Origin: Oceanibaculum indicum P24
Lineage (GTDB): Bacteria; Pseudomonadota; Alphaproteobacteria; Oceanibaculales; Oceanibaculaceae
Reading direction: 5' to 3'
Length of the DNA stretch: 64,000 nucleotides
Assembly: GCF_000299935.1 (NCBI RefSeq)
Contig: NZ_AMRL01000013.1
Coordinates: 43,758-107,757, forward strand
Both the position numbers and the translations under genes were made by a program. Shown piece by piece: positions 17,582-25,780 of the stretch (positions are counted from its first letter, which is position 1; each line of letters starts with the position of its first letter). The notes below the pieces were generated by a model. That model saw only the letters and a list, made by a program, of their open reading frames with translations. It was not told the origin of the DNA and did not search any database.

Positions 17582-18808
17582 ATGATGGCGGATACCGCCG
17601 CGAACCCGGCCGGCGGCGCTTTTGGCGCGCTGAACGGCCTGAAGGTGATCGACCTGACCCGCGTGCTGGGCGGCCCCTACGGCACCCAGATCCTGGGCGA
17701 CCATGGCGCGGAGATCGTGAAGATCGAGCCGCCGCAGGGCGACGAGGTGCGCGACTGGGGGCCGCCCTTCCTGGAGGGCGACGCCTCCTATTTCATCGGC
17801 GTGAACCGCAACAAGCGCTCGCTCGGCCTCGACCTCTCCAAGCCGGAGGGCCGGGAGGTGCTGCTGCGCCTGCTCGACGGTGCCGACGTGCTGATCGAGA
17901 ATTACAAGCCCGGCACCATGGAGCGCTGGGGCATCGGTTATGAGGAGGTGTTGTCGAAGCGCTTCCCGAAACTGATCCATTGCCGCATCAGCGGCTTTGG
18001 CGGCGACGGCCCGCTGGGCGGCTTTCCCGGCTATGACGCGGTCATCCAGGCGATGGCCGGCATGTTCTCGATCAACGGCACGCCGGAGGCCGGGCCGACC
18101 CGTATGGGCACGCCGCTGGTCGATCTCGGCACCGGGCTCTATTCCGCCATCGCCATCCTGATGGCGCTGTTCGAGCGCCAGCGTTCCGGCAAGGGCCAGT
18201 ATATCGATATGACGCTGTATGATTCGGCGGTGGCTCTCCTGCATCCGCAGGCGGCCAACTACTTCCTGTCGGGCAAGACCCCGGTGCTGACCGGCAGCGA
18301 GCATCCCAACATCACGCCCTACGACAAGTTCGCCACCAGCACCGGCGAGATTTTCCTCGCCATCGGCAACAACCGCGCCTTCGAGCGGTTCTGCACCGAG
18401 ATCGGCCGCCCGGACCTGCCCGCCGATCCGCGCTTTACCAGCAATGGCGAGCGCACGATCAACCGCCCGGCGCTGCGCGCGGAGCTGGAAAAGGCGATGG
18501 CGGACATGGACGGCAAGGCGCTGTGCGAGCGGCTACTGGCCGTCGGCGTGCCGGCTGGACCCGTCATGAACATCGCCGAGGTGTTTGCAGCGGAACACAC
18601 CCAGCATCGCCGCATGGACGAGACGCTGGGCGCCTATCGCGGCACCGGCATCCCGATCAAGTTCAGCCGCACGCCGGGCAGCGTGCGCCGCACCCCGCCA
18701 AAATTCGCCCAGCACAGCGATGAAATCCTGGCCGAGGCGGGCTTCTCCGCCGAGGAGGTCGCATCGCTGAAGCAGGGCGATGTGGTGGTCACCAAACGCC
18801 GGCAATAA
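17582..18808 (+). CDS. CaiB/BaiF (class III) CoA-transferase family protein
   Basis: A 408-residue family III CoA-transferase; dimers of this fold exchange CoA between acids through an aspartyl-CoA. The N-terminal LKVIDLTRVLGGPYGTQILG, GAEIVKIEPP, NRNKRSLGLDL and ENYKPGTMERWG are typical. The catalytic Asp is in GTPLVDLGTGLYSAIA at about residue 181. GGGAGA precedes a tandem ATGATG; I take the first. It sits 20 bp after subunit B and 22 bp before the enolase-superfamily gene, so it likely acts on the same acid. Confidence 0.9.
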   Translation: MMADTAANPAGGAFGALNGLKVIDLTRVLGGPYGTQILGDHGAEIVKIEPPQGDEVRDWGPPFLEGDASYFIGVNRNKRSLGLDLSKPEGREVLLRLLDGADVLIENYKPGTMERWGIGYEEVLSKRFPKLIHCRISGFGGDGPLGGFPGYDAVIQAMAGMFSINGTPEAGPTRMGTPLVDLGTGLYSAIAILMALFERQRSGKGQYIDMTLYDSAVALLHPQAANYFLSGKTPVLTGSEHPNITPYDKFATSTGEIFLAIGNNRAFERFCTEIGRPDLPADPRFTSNGERTINRPALRAELEKAMADMDGKALCERLLAVGVPAGPVMNIAEVFAAEHTQHRRMDETLGAYRGTGIPIKFSRTPGSVRRTPPKFAQHSDEILAEAGFSAEEVASLKQGDVVVTKRRQ

Positions 18809-18830
18809 GAAACGAACACGGAGGACCGCC

Positions 18831-19970
18831 ATGAAGATCGTCGAGCTGAAGGCCTATCCGATCTCCTTCAAGGTGCCGGAGGGGGCGAATGTCTCGCTGG
18901 GCATCGGCCGCACGGTGAAGCGCGACGCGGTGATCGTGAAGATCGTCACCGAGGACGGCATCACCGGCTGGGGCGAGGCGCATGCCGCCCGCGCGCCGGG
19001 TGCCGTGGCGCAGCTTGCCAACACCACGCTGCGCCAGCTCGTGGTCGGGCAGGATGCCGGCGATATTGTCGGCCTGTGGAACCGCATGTACCGCATGCAG
19101 CTCGCCAGCCACGGCATGGGGGCGGGCGCCGCCATCGCGATGAGCGGCATCGACATGGCGCTGTGGGACATCAAGGGCAAGGCGGCGGGCTGGCCGCTCT
19201 ACCGGCTGCTGGGCGGCTCCGCGAAGCCGATGCAAGCCTATGCCGGCGGCATCTCGCTGGGCTTCCAGGAGCCGGCAAAGCTGGTGGAGGAGGCGCAATC
19301 CTATGTCGCGCAGGGCTACAGGGCGCTGAAGCTGCGCATCGGCGACACGGTGGCGCGCGATCTGGAACGGGTGCGCGCCGTGCGCAAGGCGCTGGGCGAG
19401 GGCATCGACATCCTGACCGACGCCAACACCAACTACACGCTGGCAGATGCCCGCAACGCCTATCCGGGTCTGGACGAGTGCCGTGTCGGCTGGCTGGAGG
19501 AACCCTTCCCCTCGCCGGACGACCGTAGCTACGAGATCGCGGCGTCCTATGGCCGCACGCCGCTGGCGGCGGGCGAGAACCATTATACCCGCTTCGATTT
19601 CAACCGGCTGATCGAGCGCAAGGTGATCAATATCTTCCAGCCTGACCTGTCGAAGACCGGCGGCATCACCGAGGGGCTGCGCATCGCGCACATGGCCTCG
19701 GCCTGGAAGATTTCCAGCCATCCGCATACGTCGGTGACGGGCCTCAACATGGCGGCCTCGCTGCATTTCCTGGCCGCCATCGACAATCCCGGCTATTTCG
19801 AGGCCGATCTGTCGAAGGGCAATGTGTTCCGCGATCAGCTGTGCAGCCCGGCCTACAGCGTTTCAGCCGACGGCACGGTAACGCCGCCGGAGGCGCCCGG
19901 CCTTGGCATCGAGGTTGATGAGGCGGTGCTGGCCGCCCACCCCGTCATCGACGGGGCGGGGTATGTGTGA
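18831..19970 (+). CDS. mandelate racemase/muconate lactonizing enzyme family protein
   Basis: A 379-residue enolase-superfamily enzyme, which abstracts a proton alpha to a carboxylate with Mg2+. Seen: the N-terminal capping domain (MKIVELKAYPISFKVPEG); a K-x-R catalytic element (LKLRIGD); metal ligands D in LTDANTNY, E in WLEEPFPSP and E in AAGENHY; D in QPDLSKTGG; and H in SSHPHTSVTG. This His and the K-x-R indicate the mandelate racemase subgroup. GGAGG lies seven bases before the ATG. Last gene of the CoA-transferase operon; it may racemise or dehydrate the pathway acid. Confidence 0.9.
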   Translation: MKIVELKAYPISFKVPEGANVSLGIGRTVKRDAVIVKIVTEDGITGWGEAHAARAPGAVAQLANTTLRQLVVGQDAGDIVGLWNRMYRMQLASHGMGAGAAIAMSGIDMALWDIKGKAAGWPLYRLLGGSAKPMQAYAGGISLGFQEPAKLVEEAQSYVAQGYRALKLRIGDTVARDLERVRAVRKALGEGIDILTDANTNYTLADARNAYPGLDECRVGWLEEPFPSPDDRSYEIAASYGRTPLAAGENHYTRFDFNRLIERKVINIFQPDLSKTGGITEGLRIAHMASAWKISSHPHTSVTGLNMAASLHFLAAIDNPGYFEADLSKGNVFRDQLCSPAYSVSADGTVTPPEAPGLGIEVDEAVLAAHPVIDGAGYV

Positions 19971-20013
19971 TTAAGCATCAGAAAAGATTCTGAAATTAGC
20001 ATTAACGCTTAAT

Positions 20014-20113
20014 TGTCATTGCCGGGCTTGACCCGGCAATCCAGGGGCCAAGGCCTGAGACGTTACAGGCAAAGCGACGCTCCTGGACCCCCGGGTCAAG
20101 CCCGGGGGTGACA
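20014..20113. repeat. two-hairpin repeat, type A, copy 1
   Basis: TGTCA and TGACA flank two hairpins: ATTGCCGGG-CTTGA-CCCGGCAAT (20018-20040) and ACCCCCGGG-TCAAG-CCCGGGGGT (20087-20109). Between them CCAGG (20041-20045) and CCTGG (20082-20086) can also pair. The same layout recurs at 43845 and 46771. It occupies part of a 318-bp gene-free gap (19971-20288) between convergent genes; the rest of the gap is mostly the type B repeat. Confidence 0.85.
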
Positions 20114-20145
20114 TGAGAATGTACTTTCTGAAATCCACCCATGCT

Positions 20146-20264
20146 CTTCGAGACGGCGCTTCGCGCCTCCTCAGGGCGAGGGGAGTATTGGATTACCGGC
20201 GGCGCCTCCTGGTGACCTCATGCTGAGGAGGTCGCGCCCGGTTCAGGGCGCGACCGTCTCGAAG
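20146..20264. repeat. palindromic repeat, type B
   Basis: CTTCGAGACGG (20146-20156) is inverted as CCGTCTCGAAG (20254-20264). Inside, CCTCCTCAG faces CTGAGGAGG, and GTCGCGCCC-GGTTCA-GGGCGCGAC (20231-20254) makes a perfect nine-pair hairpin. It follows the type A element by 32 bp. Only one copy of this type is seen in the window. Confidence 0.8.
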
Positions 20265-20288
20265 CATAGGGCGGCGTGCGCCCGGTCT

Positions 20289-21797
20289 TTACCCCGCCGT
20301 CTTCGCGGACAGGCCCAGCAGGGCGCGGCGGCGGAGCCACAGGCTGGGGCGGTAGCGGTCCTCCCCGGTCAGTGCCTGCAACTGTTCCAGCACGCGCAGC
20401 GTCGCCCTGGTCCCCATGGCATCGACCATGGCCAGCGGCCCCTGCGGATAGTTCAGACCCAGCGTCATGGCGAGGTCGATCTCCTCCGGGCTGGCGAGGC
20501 CGACCTGCGCCATCTCGCAGGACAGGTTGCCGATCATGGCGCGCAGGCGCTGGGCGATGAAGCCCGGCGAATCCTTGATCGCGGTGACCTTGCAGCCATC
20601 CTTCGCCAGCAGCGCCGCCACGGAATCGCGGGCGGCGGCATCGGCCCCCGGCGCGGTCATGATGGTGATGCGCTTCGAGATGTCGGCGCTGAGGTCGATG
20701 GCCACCAGCCGGCGGTGATCGGCGCCGGTGCGCACGGCGACGCTTGTCGCGTCCTCGCCGATGGGGGCGCAGAGGATGGGGCTCGATCCATCGTCCGACG
20801 CGGTGATCTTCACGCCGAGGCCGCCAAGGAACTTCTCCAGCGCGGCATCCGGCTCGGCCAGGCTGACGGTGGCGGCGGGGGCCGCATCCGTCACATGATC
20901 CGGGCTCGGCGCATCGAGAACATTCCCTTTATTGTCATAGCGATAGTGGCCGGCCTTCGTCTTGCGTCCCAACCGGCCCGCCTCGTACAGCGCCTTGTGC
21001 AGCGGCACCGTCTTCAGGCGCGGATCGTGCAGATAGCCCTCATAGACGATCATGCTGACCGGATAGTTCACATCGATGCCGGTCAGATCCATCAGCTCGC
21101 ACGGCCCCATGCGGAAGCCGCAGCATTCCTTCATGACCGCATCGATCTGCGCCGGCGTAGCCACGCTCTCATGGATCAGGCGCATGCCCTCGGTTGTGTA
21201 GGCGCGCCCGCCCATATTGACGAGGAAGCCGGGCGCGTCCTGCACGGTGACCGGCGTGCGGCCCATGCGCTTGCCCAGCTCGGCCAATGCTACGGCGACA
21301 TCGTCGGCGGTTTCCGGCCCCTTGATGATCTCGACCAGCTTCATCAGCGGCACGGGATTGAAGAAATGCATGCCGGCGACGCGCTGCGGCCTGGCGCAGT
21401 TGCGCGCGATGGCGGCAATCGGCAGGGATGAGGTGTTGGAGGCGAGAATCGCATCCTCCGCCACATGTTTCTCCAGCTCGGCGAAGATGCTGCGCTTCAG
21501 CTCCAGATCCTCGAACACCGCCTCGACCACCACAGGGCAGCTGCCCAGATCGGCAAGGGCAGGGGCGATGGAGAGGCTTTCCTTCATGCCGGCGACGGCA
21601 TCGGCCTGCAGCCGGCCCTTCTCGACCAGCCGGTCCAGCCGCCCGAAGATCAGCTCGCGCCCGGCCTCCGCACCGCCCGGCTTGGCATCATGCAGGACGA
21701 CCTTGCAGCCGCCCTCCAGCGCCACCTGGGCAATGCCCTGGCCCATCGCGCCGGCGCCGACGACGCCGACCGCGAATCCCTCGGCTTTCACATCCAT
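20289..21797 (-). CDS. paaH: 3-hydroxyacyl-CoA dehydrogenase, PaaH type
   Basis: Oxidises a 3-hydroxyacyl-CoA, probably 3-hydroxyadipyl-CoA of the phenylacetate route, with NAD+. The N-terminal Rossmann motif is VGVVGAGAMGQGIAQVALEG. The catalytic His and Glu are in GMHFFNPVPLMKLVEI, and a first C-terminal 3HCDH domain begins at VQDAPGFLVN. As in PaaH (about 500 aa), there is a second copy of the helical domain (IKDSPGFIAQRLRAMIGN). Start 21797 (502 aa) has GAGGAGG upstream. It lies 13 bp after the thiolase gene, in the same operon. Confidence 0.85.
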   Translation of the reverse strand: MDVKAEGFAVGVVGAGAMGQGIAQVALEGGCKVVLHDAKPGGAEAGRELIFGRLDRLVEKGRLQADAVAGMKESLSIAPALADLGSCPVVVEAVFEDLELKRSIFAELEKHVAEDAILASNTSSLPIAAIARNCARPQRVAGMHFFNPVPLMKLVEIIKGPETADDVAVALAELGKRMGRTPVTVQDAPGFLVNMGGRAYTTEGMRLIHESVATPAQIDAVMKECCGFRMGPCELMDLTGIDVNYPVSMIVYEGYLHDPRLKTVPLHKALYEAGRLGRKTKAGHYRYDNKGNVLDAPSPDHVTDAAPAATVSLAEPDAALEKFLGGLGVKITASDDGSSPILCAPIGEDATSVAVRTGADHRRLVAIDLSADISKRITIMTAPGADAAARDSVAALLAKDGCKVTAIKDSPGFIAQRLRAMIGNLSCEMAQVGLASPEEIDLAMTLGLNYPQGPLAMVDAMGTRATLRVLEQLQALTGEDRYRPSLWLRRRALLGLSAKTAG

Positions 21798-21810
21798 GAT
21801 CGCCGCCTCC

Positions 21811-23019
21811 TCATATCCGCTCGATGATGGTGGCGATGCCCTGGCCGACGCCAATGCACATGGTGCACAGCGCATAGCGGCCGCCGGTGTCGTGCAGCTG
21901 CTGCGCCGCCGTCAGCAGCAGGCGCGCGCCGCTGGCACCCAGCGGATGACCCAGCGCGATGGCGCCGCCATTCGGGTTCACGCGGGGATCGTCATCGGCG
22001 ATGCCGAGCATGCGGGTGGTCGCCAGCGCCTGGGCGGCGAAGGCCTCGTTCAGCTCGATCACATCCATCTGGTCGATGGTCAGGCCGGCCAGCTTCAGCA
22101 CCTTCTCCGAGGCCGGGGCTGGACCGATGCCCATGATGCGGGGTGCTACACCGGCGACGGCAGCGGCGACGATGCGGGCGCGCGGCGTCAGGCCGTGGCG
22201 CTTGGCGGCCTCCTCCGAGGCGACGATGATCGCGGCGGCGCCGTCATTCACGCCCGAGGCATTACCGGCGGTCACCGTTCCGCCTTCCTTGCGGAACGGG
22301 GTGGACAGCTTCGCCAGCTGCTCGATGGTGGTGTCGCCGCGCGGATGCTCGTCCTGGTCCACCACGATGGGGTCGCCCTTGCGGCGCGGGATGGTGACGG
22401 CGACGATCTCCTTCGCCAGCCTTCCATTCGCCTGCGCGGCGGCAGCCTTGTGCTGGCTGCGCAGCGCGAAGGCGTCCTGGTCCTCGCGGCTGACCTGGAA
22501 CTGCTCGGCCACATTCTCGGCGGTTTCTGGCATCTGGTCGATGCCGTACTGCTTCTGCATGATCGGGTTCACGAAGCGCCAGCCGATGGTGGTGTCGTAG
22601 ATCTCGGCCTTGCGGGAGAAGGCGCTGTCCGCCTTCGGCATGACAAAGGGCGCGCGCGACATGCTCTCCACACCGCCCGACAGCATCAGCGAGGTCTCGC
22701 CAGCGCGGATCGCGCGGGCGGCCTGCACCGTGGCCTCCATGCCGGAGCCGCACAGCCGGTTCACCGTGGCGCCCGGCACCTCGACCGGCAGGCCCGCCAG
22801 CAGCAGCGCCATGCGCGCGACATTGCGGTTATCCTCGCCGGCCTGGTTCACGCAGCCATAGAGCACATCGTCCAGCGCGCCCCAGTCCACCGATGTGTTG
22901 CGCTCCATCAGCGCCTTGATCGGCACGGTCGCCAGATCGTCGGCGCGCACGGCGGACAGGCTGCCGCCAAAGCGGCCGATTGGCGTGCGGATGGCGTCGC
23001 AGATGAAAGCCTCGGTCAT
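21811..23019 (-). CDS. paaJ: 3-oxoadipyl-CoA thiolase
   Basis: A 402-residue thiolase that splits 3-oxoadipyl-CoA to succinyl-CoA and acetyl-CoA, the last step of both the phenylacetate and beta-ketoadipate routes. The nucleophilic Cys is in NRLCGSGMEA, the general-base His in GHPLGASGAR and the second Cys in CTMCIGVGQG. The opening MTEAFICDAIRTPIGRFGGS is characteristic of the PcaF/PaaJ branch. Start 23019 follows GGGGGAAACG; the frame extends upstream through the palindromes and is not coding there. paaJ versus pcaF is decided by its paaH and paaF neighbours. Confidence 0.87.
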   Translation of the reverse strand: MTEAFICDAIRTPIGRFGGSLSAVRADDLATVPIKALMERNTSVDWGALDDVLYGCVNQAGEDNRNVARMALLLAGLPVEVPGATVNRLCGSGMEATVQAARAIRAGETSLMLSGGVESMSRAPFVMPKADSAFSRKAEIYDTTIGWRFVNPIMQKQYGIDQMPETAENVAEQFQVSREDQDAFALRSQHKAAAAQANGRLAKEIVAVTIPRRKGDPIVVDQDEHPRGDTTIEQLAKLSTPFRKEGGTVTAGNASGVNDGAAAIIVASEEAAKRHGLTPRARIVAAAVAGVAPRIMGIGPAPASEKVLKLAGLTIDQMDVIELNEAFAAQALATTRMLGIADDDPRVNPNGGAIALGHPLGASGARLLLTAAQQLHDTGGRYALCTMCIGVGQGIATIIERI

Positions 23020-23056
23020 CGTTTCCCCCATGGTTTGGATAGGTTGCTCCCAGAGT

Positions 23057-23108
23057 GCGATCACATTGAATGCGGTCGCTTTAGGGACGCATTCAATGTG
23101 TGAATCGC
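23057..23108. repeat. palindrome 1 in the paaJ/paaF divergent region
   Basis: CACATTGAATGCG (23062-23074) is perfectly inverted as CGCATTCAATGTG (23088-23100) around a 13-base loop. The arms extend by GCGAT/ATCGC (23057-23061 and 23104-23108) past a three-base bulge. It sits about 40 bp before the paaJ start. It may be an operator, or a mobile palindrome that has landed in the promoter region. Confidence 0.7.
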
Positions 23109-23138
23109 CCTCTGATAACTTGAATAGAGACGGATTCA

Positions 23139-23177
23139 CGCTTCAGGTCGAGGCACGGCTTGCCACGACCTGAAGCG
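23139..23177. repeat. palindrome 2 in the paaJ/paaF divergent region
   Basis: CGCTTCAGGTCG (23139-23150) is perfectly inverted as CGACCTGAAGCG (23166-23177). Inside, GGCA/TGCC can pair as well. It lies 30 bp from palindrome 1 and about 110 bp before paaF. The arms differ in sequence from palindrome 1. Confidence 0.7.
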
Positions 23178-23287
23178 ATCCGGCTCTAGCATTGCCGGGG
23201 AAGCTTGCACACCCTATGATCCGGGTCAATTCTGCAAAACCACATTCCGCCCAGCAAAACTGGGGATGTAAACAAAGGAGGAAAGCA

Positions 23288-24073
23288 ATGTCCGAGACGG
23301 CCCAGCCGGAGGTAATCGTCGAGCGCCCGGAAGACGGCATCGCCGTTGTGCGCATCAACCGCCCGGCGGTGCGCAACGCGCTGAACATCGCCACCCGCAA
23401 GAAGCTGGCCGAGGAATTCGCCAAGCTGTCCGAGGATAGCAGCGTGCGCGCCATCGTGCTGACCGGCAATGAGGAGGCCTTCGCCGCCGGGGCCGACCTG
23501 CGCGAGTTTGTCGAGGCCACGCCTATCGACCTGCTGACCCGCCATACCGAGCGGCTGTGGCGGGTGATTTCCTCGACGCCGCAGCCGGTGATCGCCGCCA
23601 TCAACGGCTTCGCGCTGGGCGGCGGGCTGGAGCTGGCGATGCATGCCGATATCATCGTGGCCGGCGAGGGCGCCAAGCTGGGCCAGCCGGAGGTGCGCGT
23701 CGGCATCATGCCGGGGGCGGGCGGCACGCAGCGCCTGACGCGCGCGGTCGGCAAGTTCCACGCCATGAAGCTGTGCCTGACTGGCCGGCCCATCGACGCC
23801 GCCGAGGCGTTCCAGATCGGCCTTATCAGCACGCTGGTGGCGGACGATCAGGTGATGGAGACGGCGCTGAAGATGGCGCGTGACCTCGCCTCGCTGCCGC
23901 CGCTCGCCGTGCAGCAGATCAAGGAAGTCATCGTGGCCGGCGAGGACAGCTCGCTGGAGACCGGCCTGATGCTGGAGCGCAAGGCGATGCAGATGCTGTT
24001 CGCCAGCAAGGACAAGAATGAGGGCATGCAGGCCTTCTTCGAAAAGCGCAAGCCGGCCTATACGGGCGAGTAA
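23288..24073 (+). CDS. paaF: enoyl-CoA hydratase, PaaF type
   Basis: A 261-residue crotonase-fold hydratase, likely acting on 2,3-dehydroadipyl-CoA. The oxyanion-hole regions are AFAAGADLREF and FALGGGLELAMHAD. The two catalytic Glu residues are those in GGGLELA and QPEVRVGIMPGAGGTQRL. The sequence runs closely parallel to E. coli PaaF, including the ending KRKPAYTGE. A perfect AAAGGAGG precedes the ATG. Divergent from paaJ-paaH, so the three share one regulatory region. The ring-activating paa genes are not in this window. Confidence 0.85.
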   Translation: MSETAQPEVIVERPEDGIAVVRINRPAVRNALNIATRKKLAEEFAKLSEDSSVRAIVLTGNEEAFAAGADLREFVEATPIDLLTRHTERLWRVISSTPQPVIAAINGFALGGGLELAMHADIIVAGEGAKLGQPEVRVGIMPGAGGTQRLTRAVGKFHAMKLCLTGRPIDAAEAFQIGLISTLVADDQVMETALKMARDLASLPPLAVQQIKEVIVAGEDSSLETGLMLERKAMQMLFASKDKNEGMQAFFEKRKPAYTGE

Positions 24074-24085
24074 CGGCGTCGGCGA

Positions 24086-24107
24086 GGCCCGGCATTCGTG
24101 CCGGGCC
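24086..24107 (+). terminator. hairpin after paaF
   Basis: GGCCCGGCA-TTCG-TGCCGGGCC is a perfect nine-pair stem with a stable UUCG tetraloop, 12 bases after the paaF stop. There is no T-tract, so it may protect the 3' end or depend on Rho rather than be a classic intrinsic terminator. Confidence 0.6.
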
Positions 24108-24249
24108 AGCCATGCGCGGAATTTCCGCACTCCGGGATTGACGCGCCCATGGGGAAGCTGGCTAGACTGCAAAAGCAGTCAGCGCTCTTGACTTTTCGCG
24201 GTCACGGGCTAGCCGGCTCGTTTTTTGCTGCTTTCCAGAGGACGGACCC

Positions 24250-25638
24250 ATGACCTTCGTGCCGAATTCCGCGAGCGCCCGCGACATCGCGCATCATCTG
24301 CATCCCTACACCAATCTGAAGGTGCATGAGACGGAAGGTCCGCTGGTCATCACCGGTGGCAAGGGCGTCCATGTCTTCGACGAGGACGGCAAGGACTATA
24401 TCGAGGCGATGGCCGGCCTGTGGTCGGTGTCGCTGGGCTTCAACGAGCAGCGTCTGGTCGATGCCGCGATCAAGCAGATGAAGGAGCTGCCCTACTACCA
24501 TACCTTCACGCACAAGTCGCACCTGCCCTCCATCGACCTTGCCGAGAAGCTGAAGTCGGTCGCCCCGGTGGAGATGTCGAAGGTGATCTTCCAGAACTCC
24601 GGTTCGGAAGCCAACGACACCGTCGTGAAGCTGATCTGGTACTTCTGGAACGCCCAGAACAAGCCGGAGAAGAAGAAGATCATCTCGCGCATCAAGGGCT
24701 ATCACGGCGTCACCGTCGCCTCGGCCAGCCTGACCGGCCTGCCGAACAACCACCGCGACTTCGACCTGCCGATCGCCAATATCCTGCATGCCGACTGTCC
24801 GCATTATTACCGCTTCGGCCTTGAGGGCGAGAGCGAGGAGGAGTTCGCCACCCGCATGGCGGACAATCTGGAGAAGCTGATCCTGAAGGAGGGGCCGGAG
24901 ACGGTCGGTGCCTTCATCGCCGAGCCGATCATGGGCGCCGGCGGCGTCATCGTGCCGCCGAAGACCTATTTCGAGAAGATCCAGGCCGTGCTGAAGAAGT
25001 ACGACGTGCTGTTCTGCGCCGACGAGGTGATCTGCGGCTTCTGGCGCACCGGCAATTACTGGGGCAGCCAGACCTTCGGCATGAAGCCGGACATCCTGTC
25101 CTGCGCCAAGGCGCTGTCCTCCTCCTATCTGCCGATCTCGGCGGTGATGGTGAATGAGCGCGTCTATCAGGCCTGCGTGACCGAGTCCGAGAAGATCGGC
25201 GTGTTCGGCCATGGCTACACCTATTCCGGCCATCCGGTCGCGGCCGCCGTTGCGCTTGAGACGCTGAAGATCTACGAGGAGCGCGACATCGGCGCGCATG
25301 TCGGCAAGGTCGGCCCGCTGCTGCAGAAGGGCATCGCCGGCTTCGCCAGCCACCCGCTGATCGGCGAGGTGCGCGGCACCGGTCTGATCGGCGCCATGGA
25401 GATGGTGCAGGACAAGAAGACCCGCGCCGCCTTCGACCCGAAGCTGGGTGTCGGCGCCAAGTTCGCCAAGATCGCACAGAAGAACGGCCTGATCGTCCGC
25501 GCCATCGGCGATTCGGTCGCTTTCTGCCCGCCGCTCATCATCACCGAGCAGGAGATGGGCGACATGCTGTCGCGCTACGCCAAGTCTCTGGACGAGGTGG
25601 CCGCACAGCTGAAGGCGGACGGCATTGCCTTCGGCTGA
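24250..25638 (+). CDS. class III (omega) aminotransferase
   Basis: A 462-residue PLP enzyme that moves an amino group from an amine or omega-amino acid to pyruvate or a similar acceptor. Family marks: [35 protein letters not shown] (phosphate binding), GYHGVT, the Asp in [15 protein letters not shown], and the Schiff-base Lys in [16 protein letters not shown]. The pattern is close to polyamine- or beta-alanine:pyruvate transaminases; the exact donor is open. It stands alone between an upstream hairpin and a strong terminator. Confidence 0.88.
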   Translation: MTFVPNSASARDIAHHLHPYTNLKVHETEGPLVITGGKGVHVFDEDGKDYIEAMAGLWSVSLGFNEQRLVDAAIKQMKELPYYHTFTHKSHLPSIDLAEKLKSVAPVEMSKVIFQNSGSEANDTVVKLIWYFWNAQNKPEKKKIISRIKGYHGVTVASASLTGLPNNHRDFDLPIANILHADCPHYYRFGLEGESEEEFATRMADNLEKLILKEGPETVGAFIAEPIMGAGGVIVPPKTYFEKIQAVLKKYDVLFCADEVICGFWRTGNYWGSQTFGMKPDILSCAKALSSSYLPISAVMVNERVYQACVTESEKIGVFGHGYTYSGHPVAAAVALETLKIYEERDIGAHVGKVGPLLQKGIAGFASHPLIGEVRGTGLIGAMEMVQDKKTRAAFDPKLGVGAKFAKIAQKNGLIVRAIGDSVAFCPPLIITEQEMGDMLSRYAKSLDEVAAQLKADGIAFG

Positions 25639-25662
25639 TCGCCGCGATCATGGGACGATACG

Positions 25663-25695
25663 AAGGCCGCCTCCCCGGAGGCGGCCTTTTCGTTT
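25663..25695 (+). terminator. intrinsic terminator after the aminotransferase
   Basis: AAGGCCGCCTCC (25663-25674) and GGAGGCGGCCTT (25677-25688) form a long stem followed by TTTTCGTTT. It lies 24 bases past the stop codon. Confidence 0.85.
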
Positions 25696-25780
25696 GCCCG
25701 TTCCGCTGCCGCGACATTCCGCGCGGATGACCGGTGCGCGTTTCGATAGTATAAGCTCGGCAAAAAACCGGATTGCCGCC

